Shown here piece by piece: positions 7,468-15,892 of a DNA stretch of 36,740 bases (position 1 is its first letter; each line of letters starts with the position of its first letter). A program made the position numbers and the translations under genes. The notes below the pieces were generated by a model. That model did no database searches. It was given only the letters and a program-made list of their open reading frames with translations, and had not been told where the DNA came from. Origin of the DNA: Planctomycetota bacterium (GTDB lineage: Bacteria; Planctomycetota; UBA8742; UBA2392); NCBI GenBank assembly GCA_020847415.1, contig JADLBZ010000291.1:1-36740 (forward strand). The letters run 5' to 3'.

Positions 7468-8985
7468 ATGCGACGCGCCCTGACCTGGTTCGTGCTGCTG
7501 GCGCCGATCCTGGCCGGGATCGCGCTGGAGGAATTGCAGGCCCGCGCGGGCGGGGGCGGCGGCTATCGCGGCGGCGGCGGCGGCGGGGGCGGGGGCGGAG
7601 GTGGCGGCGGCGGCGATGGCGCCGGGGTCCTGATTGAGCTGCTGCTGCGCCTGATTGTCTGGCTGTGGGTGGACGGCGGCCCGGTCGGCAAGGTGATCGC
7701 GGTGCTGCTGGTGGGCGGCATTATCACCGCGCTGGTGGCCCGCAGCCGCAAGCGTCAGGCCCAGCAGGTCCAGTTGCAGCAGGAAGGCCGCCTCTTGCAC
7801 GCCCAGCGTCAGCAGCGACAGCAGGCACGGGCCTCGGCGGTGATCACGCAGTTCGACCCGAACTTCTCGCGCGTGCTGTTCCTGGACTTCGCGCACCTCA
7901 TCTATGTGAAATTCCACGAGTCGCGGGGCGGCCTGGGCCGCCGCGGCAGCGAGTACGCCGTGGCACCCTACCTGTCGCCCGAGATCCGCCGCTGGCTGGA
8001 CCAGAAGGACGTCACCATCAAGGAAGTGGTGGTCGGCTCGCTGCAACTGGAGCACTACTGGGCCGACGCCACGCACACGTACATCCGCGTGCACTACAAG
8101 TCGAACGTGGTCGAGCAGGCGGCCCAGGGCGGCCCGCGCCGCATGTTCCTGCGCGAGCGCTTCACGTTTGCCCGTCCTAAGGGCGTGCTGACGCGCGACC
8201 CGGTGGCGGTGCTGCGGCTGGGCTGCCCCAACTGCGGCTCGCCGCAGGAGCCCGGCGTGGACGGCCGCTGCCCGGCCTGCGGCACGGTGACTGCGCGCGG
8301 CGAGCAGGACTGGCAAGTGCGCCGCGTGGAGACGCTGGGCCGCGAACAGGTGGGCGAGGCCCTGGGCGTCAGCGGCCCCGAGGAAGGCACGGACCTGCCC
8401 ACCGTGTACTCGCCCGATCTTGCGGCAGCCAAGCGCGCTCTCGCCATGCGCGACCCGGGCTTCTCGTGGGCCGGATTCCAGCGCCGCGTGCAACACGCGT
8501 TTCTTGAGATCCAGGCCGGCTGGAGCAACGTGGATGAAGCGCGCCTGCGGCCCTTTGAGACGGACACCATCTTTGACGCCCACCGTTACTGGCTGACCCG
8601 CTACCGCGAAGAGGGCATCCGCAACGTGCTGGAAGACGTGCGCATCGAGCGCATGGACATCGCCCGCATCGAGCACGACGCGTACTTTGATGCCGTCACG
8701 GTGCGAGTGTTTGCCTCCATGCGCGATTATCACGTGGACCGCGAGGGCAAGGTGCTCAGCGGCAAGCCCAAGGCCACTCGCCGCTTCAGCGAATACTGGA
8801 CCATGATCCGCCGGGCCGGGCGCGCCAGCCGCCCCGCCGAGCCCAGCCAGTGCCCCAGCTGCGGCGCCCCCCTGGACCGCATTAACCGCGCAGGCGTGTG
8901 CGGCTATTGCGGCAGCAAGGTGGTCAGCGGCGACTTTGACTGGGTGCTGGCAATCATCGAGCAGGACGAGGAGTACGCTGGTTAG
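7468..8985 (+). CDS. Membrane-anchored protein with two Tim44-like domains and two zinc ribbons
   Basis: This 505-residue protein has an N-terminal signal/anchor helix (about 5-20), a glycine-rich spacer (28-49, almost pure Gly), a further hydrophobic region (54-92), a charged Gln/Arg linker, then two Tim44-like domains (about 124-290 and 328-497). The N-terminal domain has VITQFDPNFSRVLFLDFAH and the second FSWAGFQRRVQHAFLEIQAGW. Each ends with a zinc ribbon: C253, C256, C268, C271 and C462, C465, C478, C481. In mitochondria the Tim44 C-terminal domain binds membrane and translocase components; bacterial Tim44-like proteins are poorly understood, so a role in membrane-protein biogenesis is inference. 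It starts 4 bases after the TPM gene and is likely its partner. Confidence 0.85.
   Translation: MRRALTWFVLLAPILAGIALEELQARAGGGGGYRGGGGGGGGGGGGGGGDGAGVLIELLLRLIVWLWVDGGPVGKVIAVLLVGGIITALVARSRKRQAQQVQLQQEGRLLHAQRQQRQQARASAVITQFDPNFSRVLFLDFAHLIYVKFHESRGGLGRRGSEYAVAPYLSPEIRRWLDQKDVTIKEVVVGSLQLEHYWADATHTYIRVHYKSNVVEQAAQGGPRRMFLRERFTFARPKGVLTRDPVAVLRLGCPNCGSPQEPGVDGRCPACGTVTARGEQDWQVRRVETLGREQVGEALGVSGPEEGTDLPTVYSPDLAAAKRALAMRDPGFSWAGFQRRVQHAFLEIQAGWSNVDEARLRPFETDTIFDAHRYWLTRYREEGIRNVLEDVRIERMDIARIEHDAYFDAVTVRVFASMRDYHVDREGKVLSGKPKATRRFSEYWTMIRRAGRASRPAEPSQCPSCGAPLDRINRAGVCGYCGSKVVSGDFDWVLAIIEQDEEYAG
7549..7614 (+). repeat. Poly-glycine codon tract
   Basis: Twenty of 22 codons encode Gly (only a Tyr-Arg pair intervenes) in runs of GGC/GGG. 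It encodes a flexible spacer between the membrane anchor and the rest of the Tim44-like protein. The repetitive DNA could be prone to length change. Confidence 0.75.
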
Positions 8986-9008
8986 GCGCGTTTTCCGGCC
9001 AACTTTTT

Positions 9009-9038
9009 TTGACGAGTTGCCGTTCCATGGGGTAGATT
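9009..9038 (+). promoter_or_regulatory. Sigma70-like promoter for the PQQ-type propeller gene
   Basis: TTGACG (9009-9014) is followed after 18 bases by TAGATT (9033-9038), or after 17 by GTAGAT. Transcription would start near 9045, about 40 bases before the ATG at 9086. It resembles the guaB promoter, which has the same TTGACG box. Confidence 0.45.
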
Positions 9039-9085
9039 GACAGTCGCGTAGACCCCGGTCCTGCCCCTTCGGGATACTCCCAGCA

Positions 9086-10765
9086 ATGAAAAAGGTGCGT
9101 GGTGCGGCCCTTTCAGCCGCAGTTGGTGCCGTCGTGGTTGCCGGGCTCGGCATAGCGTCTGTGCGCGGCCCCATCGAGGCGCAGGAAGCGCCTGCTCAGG
9201 CAGCCAGAAAACCCATCCAGATTGACCTTTCGCAGAGCGCGCAGAAAGTGCGCCTGAATCAGGAAGTGAGTGCCGCCAAGGGCGCGACGGCGGCGCGCTT
9301 TCCCACGGTGCACGGCGCCGGGGACGGTTGGGCGCTGCGCGTGGCGGGCAACAATCCGCGCAGCCCGGCAGCCCAGGACGGCGTAGTCGTAGTGGGTACA
9401 GGCAGCGGCAACACGGTGTTTGGCGTGGAAGTGGAGACCGGCCTGGTGCGCTGGTCGGCGGTGTCGAAGGATTCCGGCATTTCCAGCGTGATCGTGGCCG
9501 GCGACTCAGCCTACTTCACCACCTGGAGCTGCACCCTGGAGCGCGTGCGCGTCTCGGACGGGCACCACGAGTTCAGCAAGTGGCTGGCCAGCACGGTGGA
9601 GTGCGCGCCCGACGCCAACGAGAGCCGGGTGGTGTGCTCGTACCAGGGCAATGTCTCGGACCATGACCTGAATACCGGCGCCCAGGGCTGGAAGAGCGAA
9701 GCCAAAGAGGGCGTGGTCACGGCGCCGGTAATCTGCGGCGACGCGGTGTACACGGTAAGCCCGGCCGGCAGCCTGACTTCGTTTGCGCTGGAAGGCGGCA
9801 AGAAGCGCTGGTCGCGCAACCTTGGTGCCGTGGCGGCCCCGGTGGCCACGCCGCAGGGCCTGCTGGTGGCGGCCTATCACGACGGGTCGGCGGAAACCGC
9901 CCCGGCCGAATCCCAGAAACCAGCCAAGAACCCGGACCGCGAAACCGTGGTGACCACTGGCCAGATCGGCCGCACCTTGCTGGCCCGCGGTGACCGCCGC
10001 GTGGCCCTGCTGACGGGCGGCGAGGCCGCACCCAAGGGCTCCGAGGCATACGCGCTCAACGGCCCGGCCGGGTCCACGGGGCTGGATTTCCAGGGCATGC
10101 GCCCGGGCTTTGACGGCGGCGTGGTTTACCTGGCCGGCCGGGGTGCATTGAGCGCTTCGCTGCTGGCCACCGGCAACGAACTCTGGTCGGTGCAGCTCTC
10201 GGACAGCAAAGTTGAGCTGACCACCCCGGTGGTTTCAGGCGGCATGCTGTTCACCGCGGGCAGCGACGGCACCGTGCTGGCGCTGGAGGCAACCTCGGGC
10301 GCGCTGGTGTGGGCCTACCAGTTTGAGGGCGTAGCCTTCGCGGCCAAGCCCTGCGTGGAGAAGGGCCGCCTGCTGTTGACCACCAACCGCGGCATGCTGC
10401 TGTGCCTTCCCACGGGCGCCCAGGATACGGGCGAGGCCCCACCGCTGGGCGGCGGCAGCGGCGCAGCCCCAGCCAAGAACGAGCCCGGCATGCCCGGCGT
10501 CTTCCGCGGCGTGCGCGATGCCTTTGAGAAGAACCGGACACCAGTGCCTGCACCTTCGCGCCTGCCTGAGAACGTGACCCCTGCCCGCGGGCCGGAGACA
10601 CCCGCGGTGGAAGGCCCGGACACCGATGCCGGCGCTGAGGGCCCCGCCTCTGAGAGCAAGGACGAACCGTCCAAGGGTGAGTGGGAACGCCGGGAGGAAC
10701 GGCGAGAAGCCAAGGCCAGGTCCGAAGGCAAGGACTACGAGCGAAAACCGTTCAAGAGGAACTGA
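9086..10765 (+). CDS. Exported PQQ-like beta-propeller repeat protein
   Basis: This is a 559-residue exported protein. A signal peptide (about 1-33) is followed by several propeller blades of the PQQ-like type, recognised by repeating units such as GVEVETGLVRWSA, DLNTGAQGWKSEA, LATGNELWSVQ and LEATSGALVWAYQ, covering about residues 75-450. The C-terminal 110 residues are a low-complexity Pro/Glu/Arg/Lys tail, highly charged at the end (EERREAKARSEGKDYERK). Related proteins act as scaffolds, for example BamB, or bind PQQ in dehydrogenases; here no dehydrogenase active site is visible, so a scaffold or binding role is more likely. The charged tail is unusual and may bind membrane, cell wall or nucleic acid. 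The gene has its own promoter-like element and is followed by a strong terminator-like hairpin. Confidence 0.85.
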   Translation: MKKVRGAALSAAVGAVVVAGLGIASVRGPIEAQEAPAQAARKPIQIDLSQSAQKVRLNQEVSAAKGATAARFPTVHGAGDGWALRVAGNNPRSPAAQDGVVVVGTGSGNTVFGVEVETGLVRWSAVSKDSGISSVIVAGDSAYFTTWSCTLERVRVSDGHHEFSKWLASTVECAPDANESRVVCSYQGNVSDHDLNTGAQGWKSEAKEGVVTAPVICGDAVYTVSPAGSLTSFALEGGKKRWSRNLGAVAAPVATPQGLLVAAYHDGSAETAPAESQKPAKNPDRETVVTTGQIGRTLLARGDRRVALLTGGEAAPKGSEAYALNGPAGSTGLDFQGMRPGFDGGVVYLAGRGALSASLLATGNELWSVQLSDSKVELTTPVVSGGMLFTAGSDGTVLALEATSGALVWAYQFEGVAFAAKPCVEKGRLLLTTNRGMLLCLPTGAQDTGEAPPLGGGSGAAPAKNEPGMPGVFRGVRDAFEKNRTPVPAPSRLPENVTPARGPETPAVEGPDTDAGAEGPASESKDEPSKGEWERREERREAKARSEGKDYERKPFKRN

Positions 10766-10778
10766 TGGCTGCAACAGC

Positions 10779-10812
10779 GCGCGACCCGGCAATGCCGGGT
10801 CGCGTTGCTTTT
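10779..10812 (+). terminator. Rho-independent terminator after the propeller gene
   Basis: A perfect stem (GCGACCCGGCA at 10781-10791 with its complement at 10793-10803, extended by flanking pairs) is followed by TTGCTTTT. The loop closes on very few bases, so the top pairs will open. It ends 34 bases before the next ATG. Confidence 0.7.
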
Positions 10813-10845
10813 GCGCGGGCAGGGGCCCTGTGCTACAAACAGGGC

Positions 10846-13068
10846 ATGGCCAAAGCACCCACACCGGGACAGCCCAACGAGGGCGAGGTCTTCCGCGAGG
10901 TCGCCACGCGCAAGCTCGAGGCCGAGCGCATCCGCGTGATGCAACTCGGGCAGGAGAACGAGCAACTGCGGGCCATGGCCGCTGACCTGCAGAAGAAGAT
11001 AAGCCTGGCCAACTCGCGCGCGGCCGAGCTGGAGCGGCAGCTCAAGCAGAGCGCCGGCGACGCCCGCCGCGACCAGGCCGAGGAGTTGCAGGCCCAGCGT
11101 GAGCTGCATGAGCGCCACCTGGCCGAGGTAAAGGCCGCGCACTTGAAAGAACTCGACCGCCTCTCGGGCCGCATCGAGCGCACGACCGCAAAGTCCGAGG
11201 ACGCACTGGGCTCGGCCCAGGCTCGGCTCTCTGCCCTGCAGGATGCCCTGGACGCCGAGAAGCAGGCCCGCACCGAGGCCGAGGCGCGCCTGCGCGCCCT
11301 GGATACAGCCGCGCGGCGTGTAGGTCCGCGCGCCGGCCAGGTCACGGGCTTTGAAACCGATTCGCCCGAAGACCTGCTGAGGGTGCTTTCTGAGCTGGAC
11401 GCCGAGCGTCCCCTGAAGCTGCTGCGCGGGGCGGTGCGCGAACTTCGCTCGGCCGCCTCCAATGTGGAGCGCGCCTTCGTGAAGGCCGTCAAGGGCGACG
11501 AAGGCAAGGCCGAGCTGCACGACAGCGCCCAGAAACTGCAGGACGCCCGCGCCGTGCCGGACACCCAGGAGCTGCCGCCGGCACCTGCCATGCTGATGGA
11601 AGAAGCCTTCACCTTTGTGGCCGACGAAGTGCAGGAGCGCATCAAGGGCCGCCACTACATCGCCCTGGTGGGCGCCATGGCCACCGAGCTGGCCCGCGTG
11701 CTGCGCGGCGACCGCGAGGACCTGTCGCGGCTGCAGCGCCTGGCCGATATCGCCGAGGGCACCGAGCTGGCCACGGCCGGCCGCCTGCTGCTGAAGGGCG
11801 CCACCAGCCACCAGCAGGAAATTGCCGCCGCCCGCCTGGCCGCCGAAGAACTGAAGCAGATGCGCGAAGACGCCCGCGAGCAGAAGGGCAAGGTCAAGAA
11901 GCTGTACGCGGTGGCGGAAACCGGCATGGCCGGCGAATGGGCCACCGCAGCCGTGCAGTCCATGGCCGCGCTGAAGCCGCTGCCTGCCCCGGACGCAGAG
12001 GCCATGCGCCGCCCCGTTTACCACCATGTGGTCGAGTGCGGCCGCCTGGTGCAGGAGCGCATTGACTCGGCCATGAACCTGGGGGCGTCTGCCGAGGCCG
12101 CCGTGCGAGAGGCCGACGAGGCCTTTGCCCAGCTTGAAGCCCTTTCCGACGGCATGGGCGAGCTGCTGCTGGCTGCCCGCCGCGAGTTGATGAGCAAGGT
12201 GGCCGGCGAACAGGACGCCCGCCTGAAGCTGCAGGCCGCCCGCAACACCCTGGCTGAAGCCGGCAAGCGCGGCCAGCGCGCCGCCGCGCTGTTTGACCGC
12301 CAGCTTAAGCACCTGGACGCCGTGATGGGCCAATGGAAGGCCACCTACAAGCTCTATGGCAGCCTCTCGCGCGACGTCGCCCGCGTCGAGAGCAGCATCG
12401 AGGGCCAGATGCTGGACCTGAACCAGCCCCTGGAAACCGACGAGGGCCGGCGGCTGTACCAGATTATTCATGACTTGTCCGAGCACCTGCCCGAGCTGCG
12501 CGCCCTGGACGTGATGCGCCAGCGGCTCTTCCTGCACCTGGAGAACCCCAAGCAACGGCCCTTTGAACTGAAGCAGGTGCGCGAGGCGGCGGGCCGCGTG
12601 CTGCGCGCCCTGGGCGAGCCCGACCCCCATGACACCAACGCCAACTACCAGCACGGCCTGGCGCGCCTCTACGACGCCTGGGCCTGCCTGGAGGAAGTGC
12701 GGGGCGGCAGCCACAGCCAGCTTGCCGTGGCGGGTGAACAACTGGAGCCCGTGCTGGCCGATGTCATGACCTGGGCCAGCAGCAGCGAGGTGCAGCGCCT
12801 GCCCACCGCCGAGCAGGCCGAGCTGCTGCATACGGCGGCCTATGTGCGGCGCCTGAAGCGCGCCGTGCTGGGCATCCACGACCGCGGACGCACCGGCGCC
12901 AACGCGGCGGGCCTGACGGACCAGTTCGAGCACAGCCTGGACACCATGGAGCTCCCGCCGGACTGGACGGACGTGCTGGAACGCATTGCCACCGGGCATG
13001 CCGGCGAAGACCAGGACCAGGCCCCGCCCACCGAGCGCGAGCCCGCCCCGCCCCGGCCCCGGAAATAG
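10846..13068 (+). CDS. Large helical coiled-coil protein of unknown function
   Basis: This is a 740-residue protein with no signal peptide or membrane helix. Residues about 15-150 are a long coiled coil rich in Glu, Arg, Leu and Ala (ENEQLRAMAADLQKKISLAN and ELERQLKQSAGDARRDQAEE). The rest is mostly helical with few strands, possibly a helical bundle array. I do not recognise a domain. The ATG at 10846 gives a start (MAKAPTPGQPNEGE) downstream of the upstream gene's terminator; an in-frame start at 10681 would lie inside the previous gene and cross the terminator hairpin. Its C-terminus is low-complexity (TEREPAPPRPRK). It could be a cytoskeletal, scaffolding or DNA-organising protein, but the sequence does not decide this. 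Confidence 0.85.
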   Translation: MAKAPTPGQPNEGEVFREVATRKLEAERIRVMQLGQENEQLRAMAADLQKKISLANSRAAELERQLKQSAGDARRDQAEELQAQRELHERHLAEVKAAHLKELDRLSGRIERTTAKSEDALGSAQARLSALQDALDAEKQARTEAEARLRALDTAARRVGPRAGQVTGFETDSPEDLLRVLSELDAERPLKLLRGAVRELRSAASNVERAFVKAVKGDEGKAELHDSAQKLQDARAVPDTQELPPAPAMLMEEAFTFVADEVQERIKGRHYIALVGAMATELARVLRGDREDLSRLQRLADIAEGTELATAGRLLLKGATSHQQEIAAARLAAEELKQMREDAREQKGKVKKLYAVAETGMAGEWATAAVQSMAALKPLPAPDAEAMRRPVYHHVVECGRLVQERIDSAMNLGASAEAAVREADEAFAQLEALSDGMGELLLAARRELMSKVAGEQDARLKLQAARNTLAEAGKRGQRAAALFDRQLKHLDAVMGQWKATYKLYGSLSRDVARVESSIEGQMLDLNQPLETDEGRRLYQIIHDLSEHLPELRALDVMRQRLFLHLENPKQRPFELKQVREAAGRVLRALGEPDPHDTNANYQHGLARLYDAWACLEEVRGGSHSQLAVAGEQLEPVLADVMTWASSSEVQRLPTAEQAELLHTAAYVRRLKRAVLGIHDRGRTGANAAGLTDQFEHSLDTMELPPDWTDVLERIATGHAGEDQDQAPPTEREPAPPRPRK

Positions 13069-13096
13069 TGGACAAAGCTAGTCCGTTATTTAGTCT
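13069..13096 (+). promoter_or_regulatory. Weak promoter candidate for the mrp operon
   Basis: TGGACA (13069-13074, five of six) is followed after 16 bases by TAGTCT (13091-13096, three of six). It is the only plausible pair I found in the 106-base gap before mrp. Low confidence. Confidence 0.22.
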
Positions 13097-13174
13097 GCGG
13101 TGACAGCCGCCGAGGCATCGCCATGTGTGGCGCGACGAGGCAAAGTCCCGGCCTTTGCACGAGACGGAGACGCC

Positions 13175-14239
13175 ATGAGCTTCACGCAAGAACAGGTCAG
13201 GGCGGCGCTGAAGGGCGTCAAGGATCCCGATCTGGGCCAGGACTTGGTGGACCTGGGCATGATCAAGGACATCCGCGTGGAGGGCCGCAACGTGGCCCTG
13301 ACCGTGGAGTTGACCACCCCGGCCTGCCCCCTGAAAGACAAGATCCAGTCCGACGTAAGGGCCGCGCTGCAGGCCAACCTGAAGCCGGACAGCGTGACCG
13401 TAAACATGAGCGCGAACACCTCGCGCCTGCAGCAGACCGCGACCGAGTTGATCCCCGGTGTGCGCAACGTGGTGCTGGTGGGCTCGGGCAAGGGCGGCGT
13501 GGGCAAGAGCACCGTGGCTGCCAACCTGGCCGTGTCACTGGCCAAGTCAGGGGCCGCCGTGGGCCTGCTGGACGCCGACATCTACGGCCCCAGCGTGCCC
13601 ACCATGTTTGATGTGCACGTCTCGCCCGAGGCCACGGACGACGAGCGCATTGTTCCGCACCGCAAACACGGCCTGCGCCTGATGTCCATGGGCTTCTTGC
13701 TGCAAGAGGGCCAGCCGGTCATCTGGCGCGGCCCCATGCTGGACTCGGTAATGCGCCAGTTCCTGGGCCAGGTCGAGTGGGGCGAGCTGGATTACCTGGT
13801 GGTGGACCTTCCCCCCGGCACCGGCGACGTGCAGCTTTCCCTGAGCCGCATGGTGCCCAACGCCGTCGCCGTAGTGGTAACCACCCCGCAGGACGTGGCC
13901 CTGGCCGATGTCCAGCGCGCCATCGGGATGTTCAACAGCGTGCACCTGCACGTGCTGGGCGTCGTCGAGAACATGAGCGGCTTCGTGTGCAGCCACTGCG
14001 GCACCCGTACCGAGATTTTCGGCAGCGGCGCCGCGAAGAAGGCCGCCGAGAAGTACGGCATTGCCCGGCTGGGAGAGATTCCGCTGACGGAAGAAGTCGT
14101 CACCAGCGGTGACGGCGGCGAACCCATTGTGCTGGCCAAGCCACAGAACGCTTCCGCGGTGGCGCTGGCGGCGTTCTCGGCACGCGTGGCCCAGCAGATT
14201 GCCATTCATGCCAGTGCGGCCCAGACAGCCGCGGTGTAG
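13175..14239 (+). CDS. mrp: Mrp/NBP35-type Fe-S cluster carrier ATPase
   Basis: This cytosolic P-loop ATPase binds and delivers Fe-S clusters (Mrp/ApbC family). The 354 residues hold an N-terminal DUF59/MIP18 domain (about 1-85, with the conserved TTPACPL, Cys51), a deviant Walker A GKGGVGKST (105-113), a Walker B-type VVDLPPGTGD, and the CxxC motif CSHC (Cys272, Cys275) that bridges an Fe-S cluster between subunits. The start at 13175 is chosen because GGAG precedes it by 5 bases and the DUF59 domain begins there; an in-frame start at 13100 would add an unlike tail. It is followed after 30 bases by a bacilliredoxin gene with a strong ribosome site, and then by a small gene with overlapping stop and start, so the three form one operon. 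Confidence 0.95.
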   Translation: MSFTQEQVRAALKGVKDPDLGQDLVDLGMIKDIRVEGRNVALTVELTTPACPLKDKIQSDVRAALQANLKPDSVTVNMSANTSRLQQTATELIPGVRNVVLVGSGKGGVGKSTVAANLAVSLAKSGAAVGLLDADIYGPSVPTMFDVHVSPEATDDERIVPHRKHGLRLMSMGFLLQEGQPVIWRGPMLDSVMRQFLGQVEWGELDYLVVDLPPGTGDVQLSLSRMVPNAVAVVVTTPQDVALADVQRAIGMFNSVHLHVLGVVENMSGFVCSHCGTRTEIFGSGAAKKAAEKYGIARLGEIPLTEEVVTSGDGGEPIVLAKPQNASAVALAAFSARVAQQIAIHASAAQTAAV

Positions 14240-14269
14240 TCCTTATGTTGGAACCAAGAAGGAGCCCTC

Positions 14270-14707
14270 ATGCCTTATCCTGAAGAGATGATTGCCTGGA
14301 TGCGCGCCGAGTTGACTGACGCCGGCGTTTCTGAACTCAAGACCGCCGACGCCGTGGAGAAGTTCCTTGCCGGCGCGCCCGGCGTTTCCATGGTGGTGCT
14401 GAACAGCGTCTGCGGGTGCGCCGCCGGGGCGGCCCGGCCCGGCGTGCTGAAGGCGCTGCAGAACAGCATCAAGCCCGACCGCGTGGGCACCGCCTTCGCG
14501 GGCAACGACGTGGACGCCGTGAACAACGTCCGCGCGCGCATGCCGCAGGTGCCGCCCAGCAGCCCCAGCGTGTACCTGTTCAAGGACGGCCAGCCGGTTG
14601 CCTACGTGCCCCGCCACGTCTTTGAGGGCGGCAACCCCGACACCGTGGCCCAGCGCCTGGTTTCTGAGTTCGAGAAGCACTGCGCCAGGGCGGGAGCCGC
14701 CAAGTGA
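14270..14707 (+). CDS. BrxA/BrxB (YphP/YqiW) family bacilliredoxin
   Basis: This is a 145-residue thioredoxin-fold protein of the BrxA/BrxB family, which removes bacillithiol from mixed disulfides on proteins. The redox motif is CGC (Cys48 to Cys50) in the typical setting MVVLNSVCGCAAG, followed by an ARPGVLKAL-type helix; the usual PPSSPS-like cis-Pro loop is present at VPPSSPSVYLFKDG. AAGGAG stands 5 bases before the ATG, one of the best ribosome sites in the window. The family occurs in bacillithiol users but also in lineages where the thiol is unknown, so the actual partner thiol is open. Placement between mrp and a small unknown gene suggests a link between Fe-S trafficking and thiol redox. 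Confidence 0.93.
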   Translation: MPYPEEMIAWMRAELTDAGVSELKTADAVEKFLAGAPGVSMVVLNSVCGCAAGAARPGVLKALQNSIKPDRVGTAFAGNDVDAVNNVRARMPQVPPSSPSVYLFKDGQPVAYVPRHVFEGGNPDTVAQRLVSEFEKHCARAGAAK

Positions 14708-15033
14708 GCGCCGGACACGGCCACGGCTCATGCCCCACAGCCAGGCCCGGCGCAACGGGCCACGAGGCCCGCATCGGCGAGCTCCATGGCAAGACCGTGG
14801 TGGTCGGCACGGCTGAGCGCACCTACGTGGGCCGCTGCTCGCGCTTCGAGGACGGCCGGCTCATCCTGGTGGACCTGGACGAACTGCCCGGCCTGCCCAC
14901 GGACCCTGCCAGCGTCGAGTACCTGGAGCGCGCCCTGGAGTACGGGCATTGGCCCCGCGTGAAGAAGCTGTTCATCCCGCAGGAGCAGATCACGCTGATG
15001 GAGTTGCTGGTGCGCACGCCCTGGCGCCGGTAG
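14704..15033 (+). CDS. Small hypothetical protein downstream of bacilliredoxin
   Basis: This is a 109-residue protein starting at GTG, which overlaps the bacilliredoxin stop as GTGA, so it is translationally coupled. The first 20 residues are rich in His, Gly, Cys and Pro (MSAGHGHGSCP), a possible metal-binding tail. The rest looks like a small beta-barrel: KTVVVGTAERTYVGRCSRF, DGRLILVDLDEL, then an acidic linker and KKLFIPQEQITLMELL. That layout recalls Sm-like or SH3-like small barrels, but I cannot assign a family. The operon position suggests it works with Mrp and the bacilliredoxin. Confidence 0.75.
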   Translation: MSAGHGHGSCPTARPGATGHEARIGELHGKTVVVGTAERTYVGRCSRFEDGRLILVDLDELPGLPTDPASVEYLERALEYGHWPRVKKLFIPQEQITLMELLVRTPWRR

Positions 15034-15051
15034 CCGCCACCAGAAAGCACA

Positions 15052-15078
15052 CAAGGCGCCCCGCGGGGCGCCTTGTTG
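15052..15078. terminator. Bidirectional terminator between convergent genes
   Basis: An 11-bp perfect stem (CAAGGCGCCCC at 15052-15062, complement at 15065-15075) with a 2-base GC apex is followed by TTGTTG on the plus strand. It separates the mrp operon from the convergent phosphoesterase gene. Its base (CAAGGC / GCCTTG then TTG) matches the hairpin at 35492-35517. Confidence 0.75.
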
Positions 15079-15091
15079 TTGGTGTGCGCGG

Positions 15092-15856
15092 CTATTTGCC
15101 TTGGAGCAGGCGATCCGCCAGCATGGCGGGCAGGCGATCAATCGCGCGAATCTTGTTGGCCGTGGACTCGTGGTCGTAGGGCACGCGCCGGAAGATCAGC
15201 TTGTTGCCGTCCAGAACCACATAGCAGGCCCGGGTGTCGTGGTCGCGCGGCTGGCCCACGCTGCCGATGTTGATCAGCAGCTTGCGGAAGCGGCGCAGGT
15301 CAATCTCGCCGTTGTTCAGGTTCTTGGGGTGACCGTACTTGCCGGTCTCGCTGTAGATGCCGGGGATGTGGCTGTGGCCGCAGAAGCAGAAGCGGTCAAA
15401 CTTGGCAAACATGCCCCGGATCTTGGCCTCGTCCATGCTGTCTTTGGGAAACACGTACTCGTGGGTGGGCTTGCGCGGGCTGCCGTGCACGAACAGCAGG
15501 TCGCCCTGGCGGTGGCTGCGCACCTTGTTCATGGCATCCAGGAAGTTCCAGTAGGCGTGGCGCTTCTCCTTGGGCACATCCGGGTTGTTGAGTTGCTCGC
15601 GGGTCCACTCCACGCTGCGCATGGCGCGCTCGTTGAAGTCCTCGGCCACCAGCATCACGGCTTCTTCGTGGTTGCCCAGCAGGTTCAGCGAGAACCGCTC
15701 CATGGCCAAGTCAAGCACTTCGCGGGGGTTGGGGCCGTAGTCCAGCAGGTCGCCCAGGCAATAGACCTTGTCACAGCCGTAGGCCTCAATGTCCTTCAGC
15801 ACGGCCTCCAACGCCTCAATGTTGGCATGGATGTCGGAGACAAGGGCAATGCGCAC
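15092..15856 (-). CDS. Calcineurin-like metallophosphoesterase
   Basis: This is a 254-residue cytosolic phosphoesterase with a dimetal site. The motifs are in order: SDIHANIEAL (Asp-x-His), GDLLDYGPNPREV, GNHEEAV, VHGSP and GHSHIP, all metal or phosphate ligands of the YfcE/MJ0936-type branch. The YGPNP extension is characteristic of a group often called bacterial serine/threonine phosphatase-like or diadenosine-tetraphosphatase-like, and the substrate is not predictable. The GTG at 15856 is preferred because it follows GGGAG and lies just below a promoter-like pair (TTGCCA, 18 bases, GATTAT). An upstream in-frame ATG at 15928 sits in the neighbouring terminator hairpin and upstream of that promoter. 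Confidence 0.9.
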   Translation of the reverse strand: MRIALVSDIHANIEALEAVLKDIEAYGCDKVYCLGDLLDYGPNPREVLDLAMERFSLNLLGNHEEAVMLVAEDFNERAMRSVEWTREQLNNPDVPKEKRHAYWNFLDAMNKVRSHRQGDLLFVHGSPRKPTHEYVFPKDSMDEAKIRGMFAKFDRFCFCGHSHIPGIYSETGKYGHPKNLNNGEIDLRRFRKLLINIGSVGQPRDHDTRACYVVLDGNKLIFRRVPYDHESTANKIRAIDRLPAMLADRLLQGK

Positions 15857-15892
15857 GCTGCGGCTCTCCCTGCGAGTGCACCGGGGCAGCGC

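Noticed and set aside
6691-9174. Long minus-strand open frame opposite the TPM/Tim44 genes
   Set aside because: Composition is typical of a shadow frame in high-GC DNA, and the plus-strand genes are clearly real.
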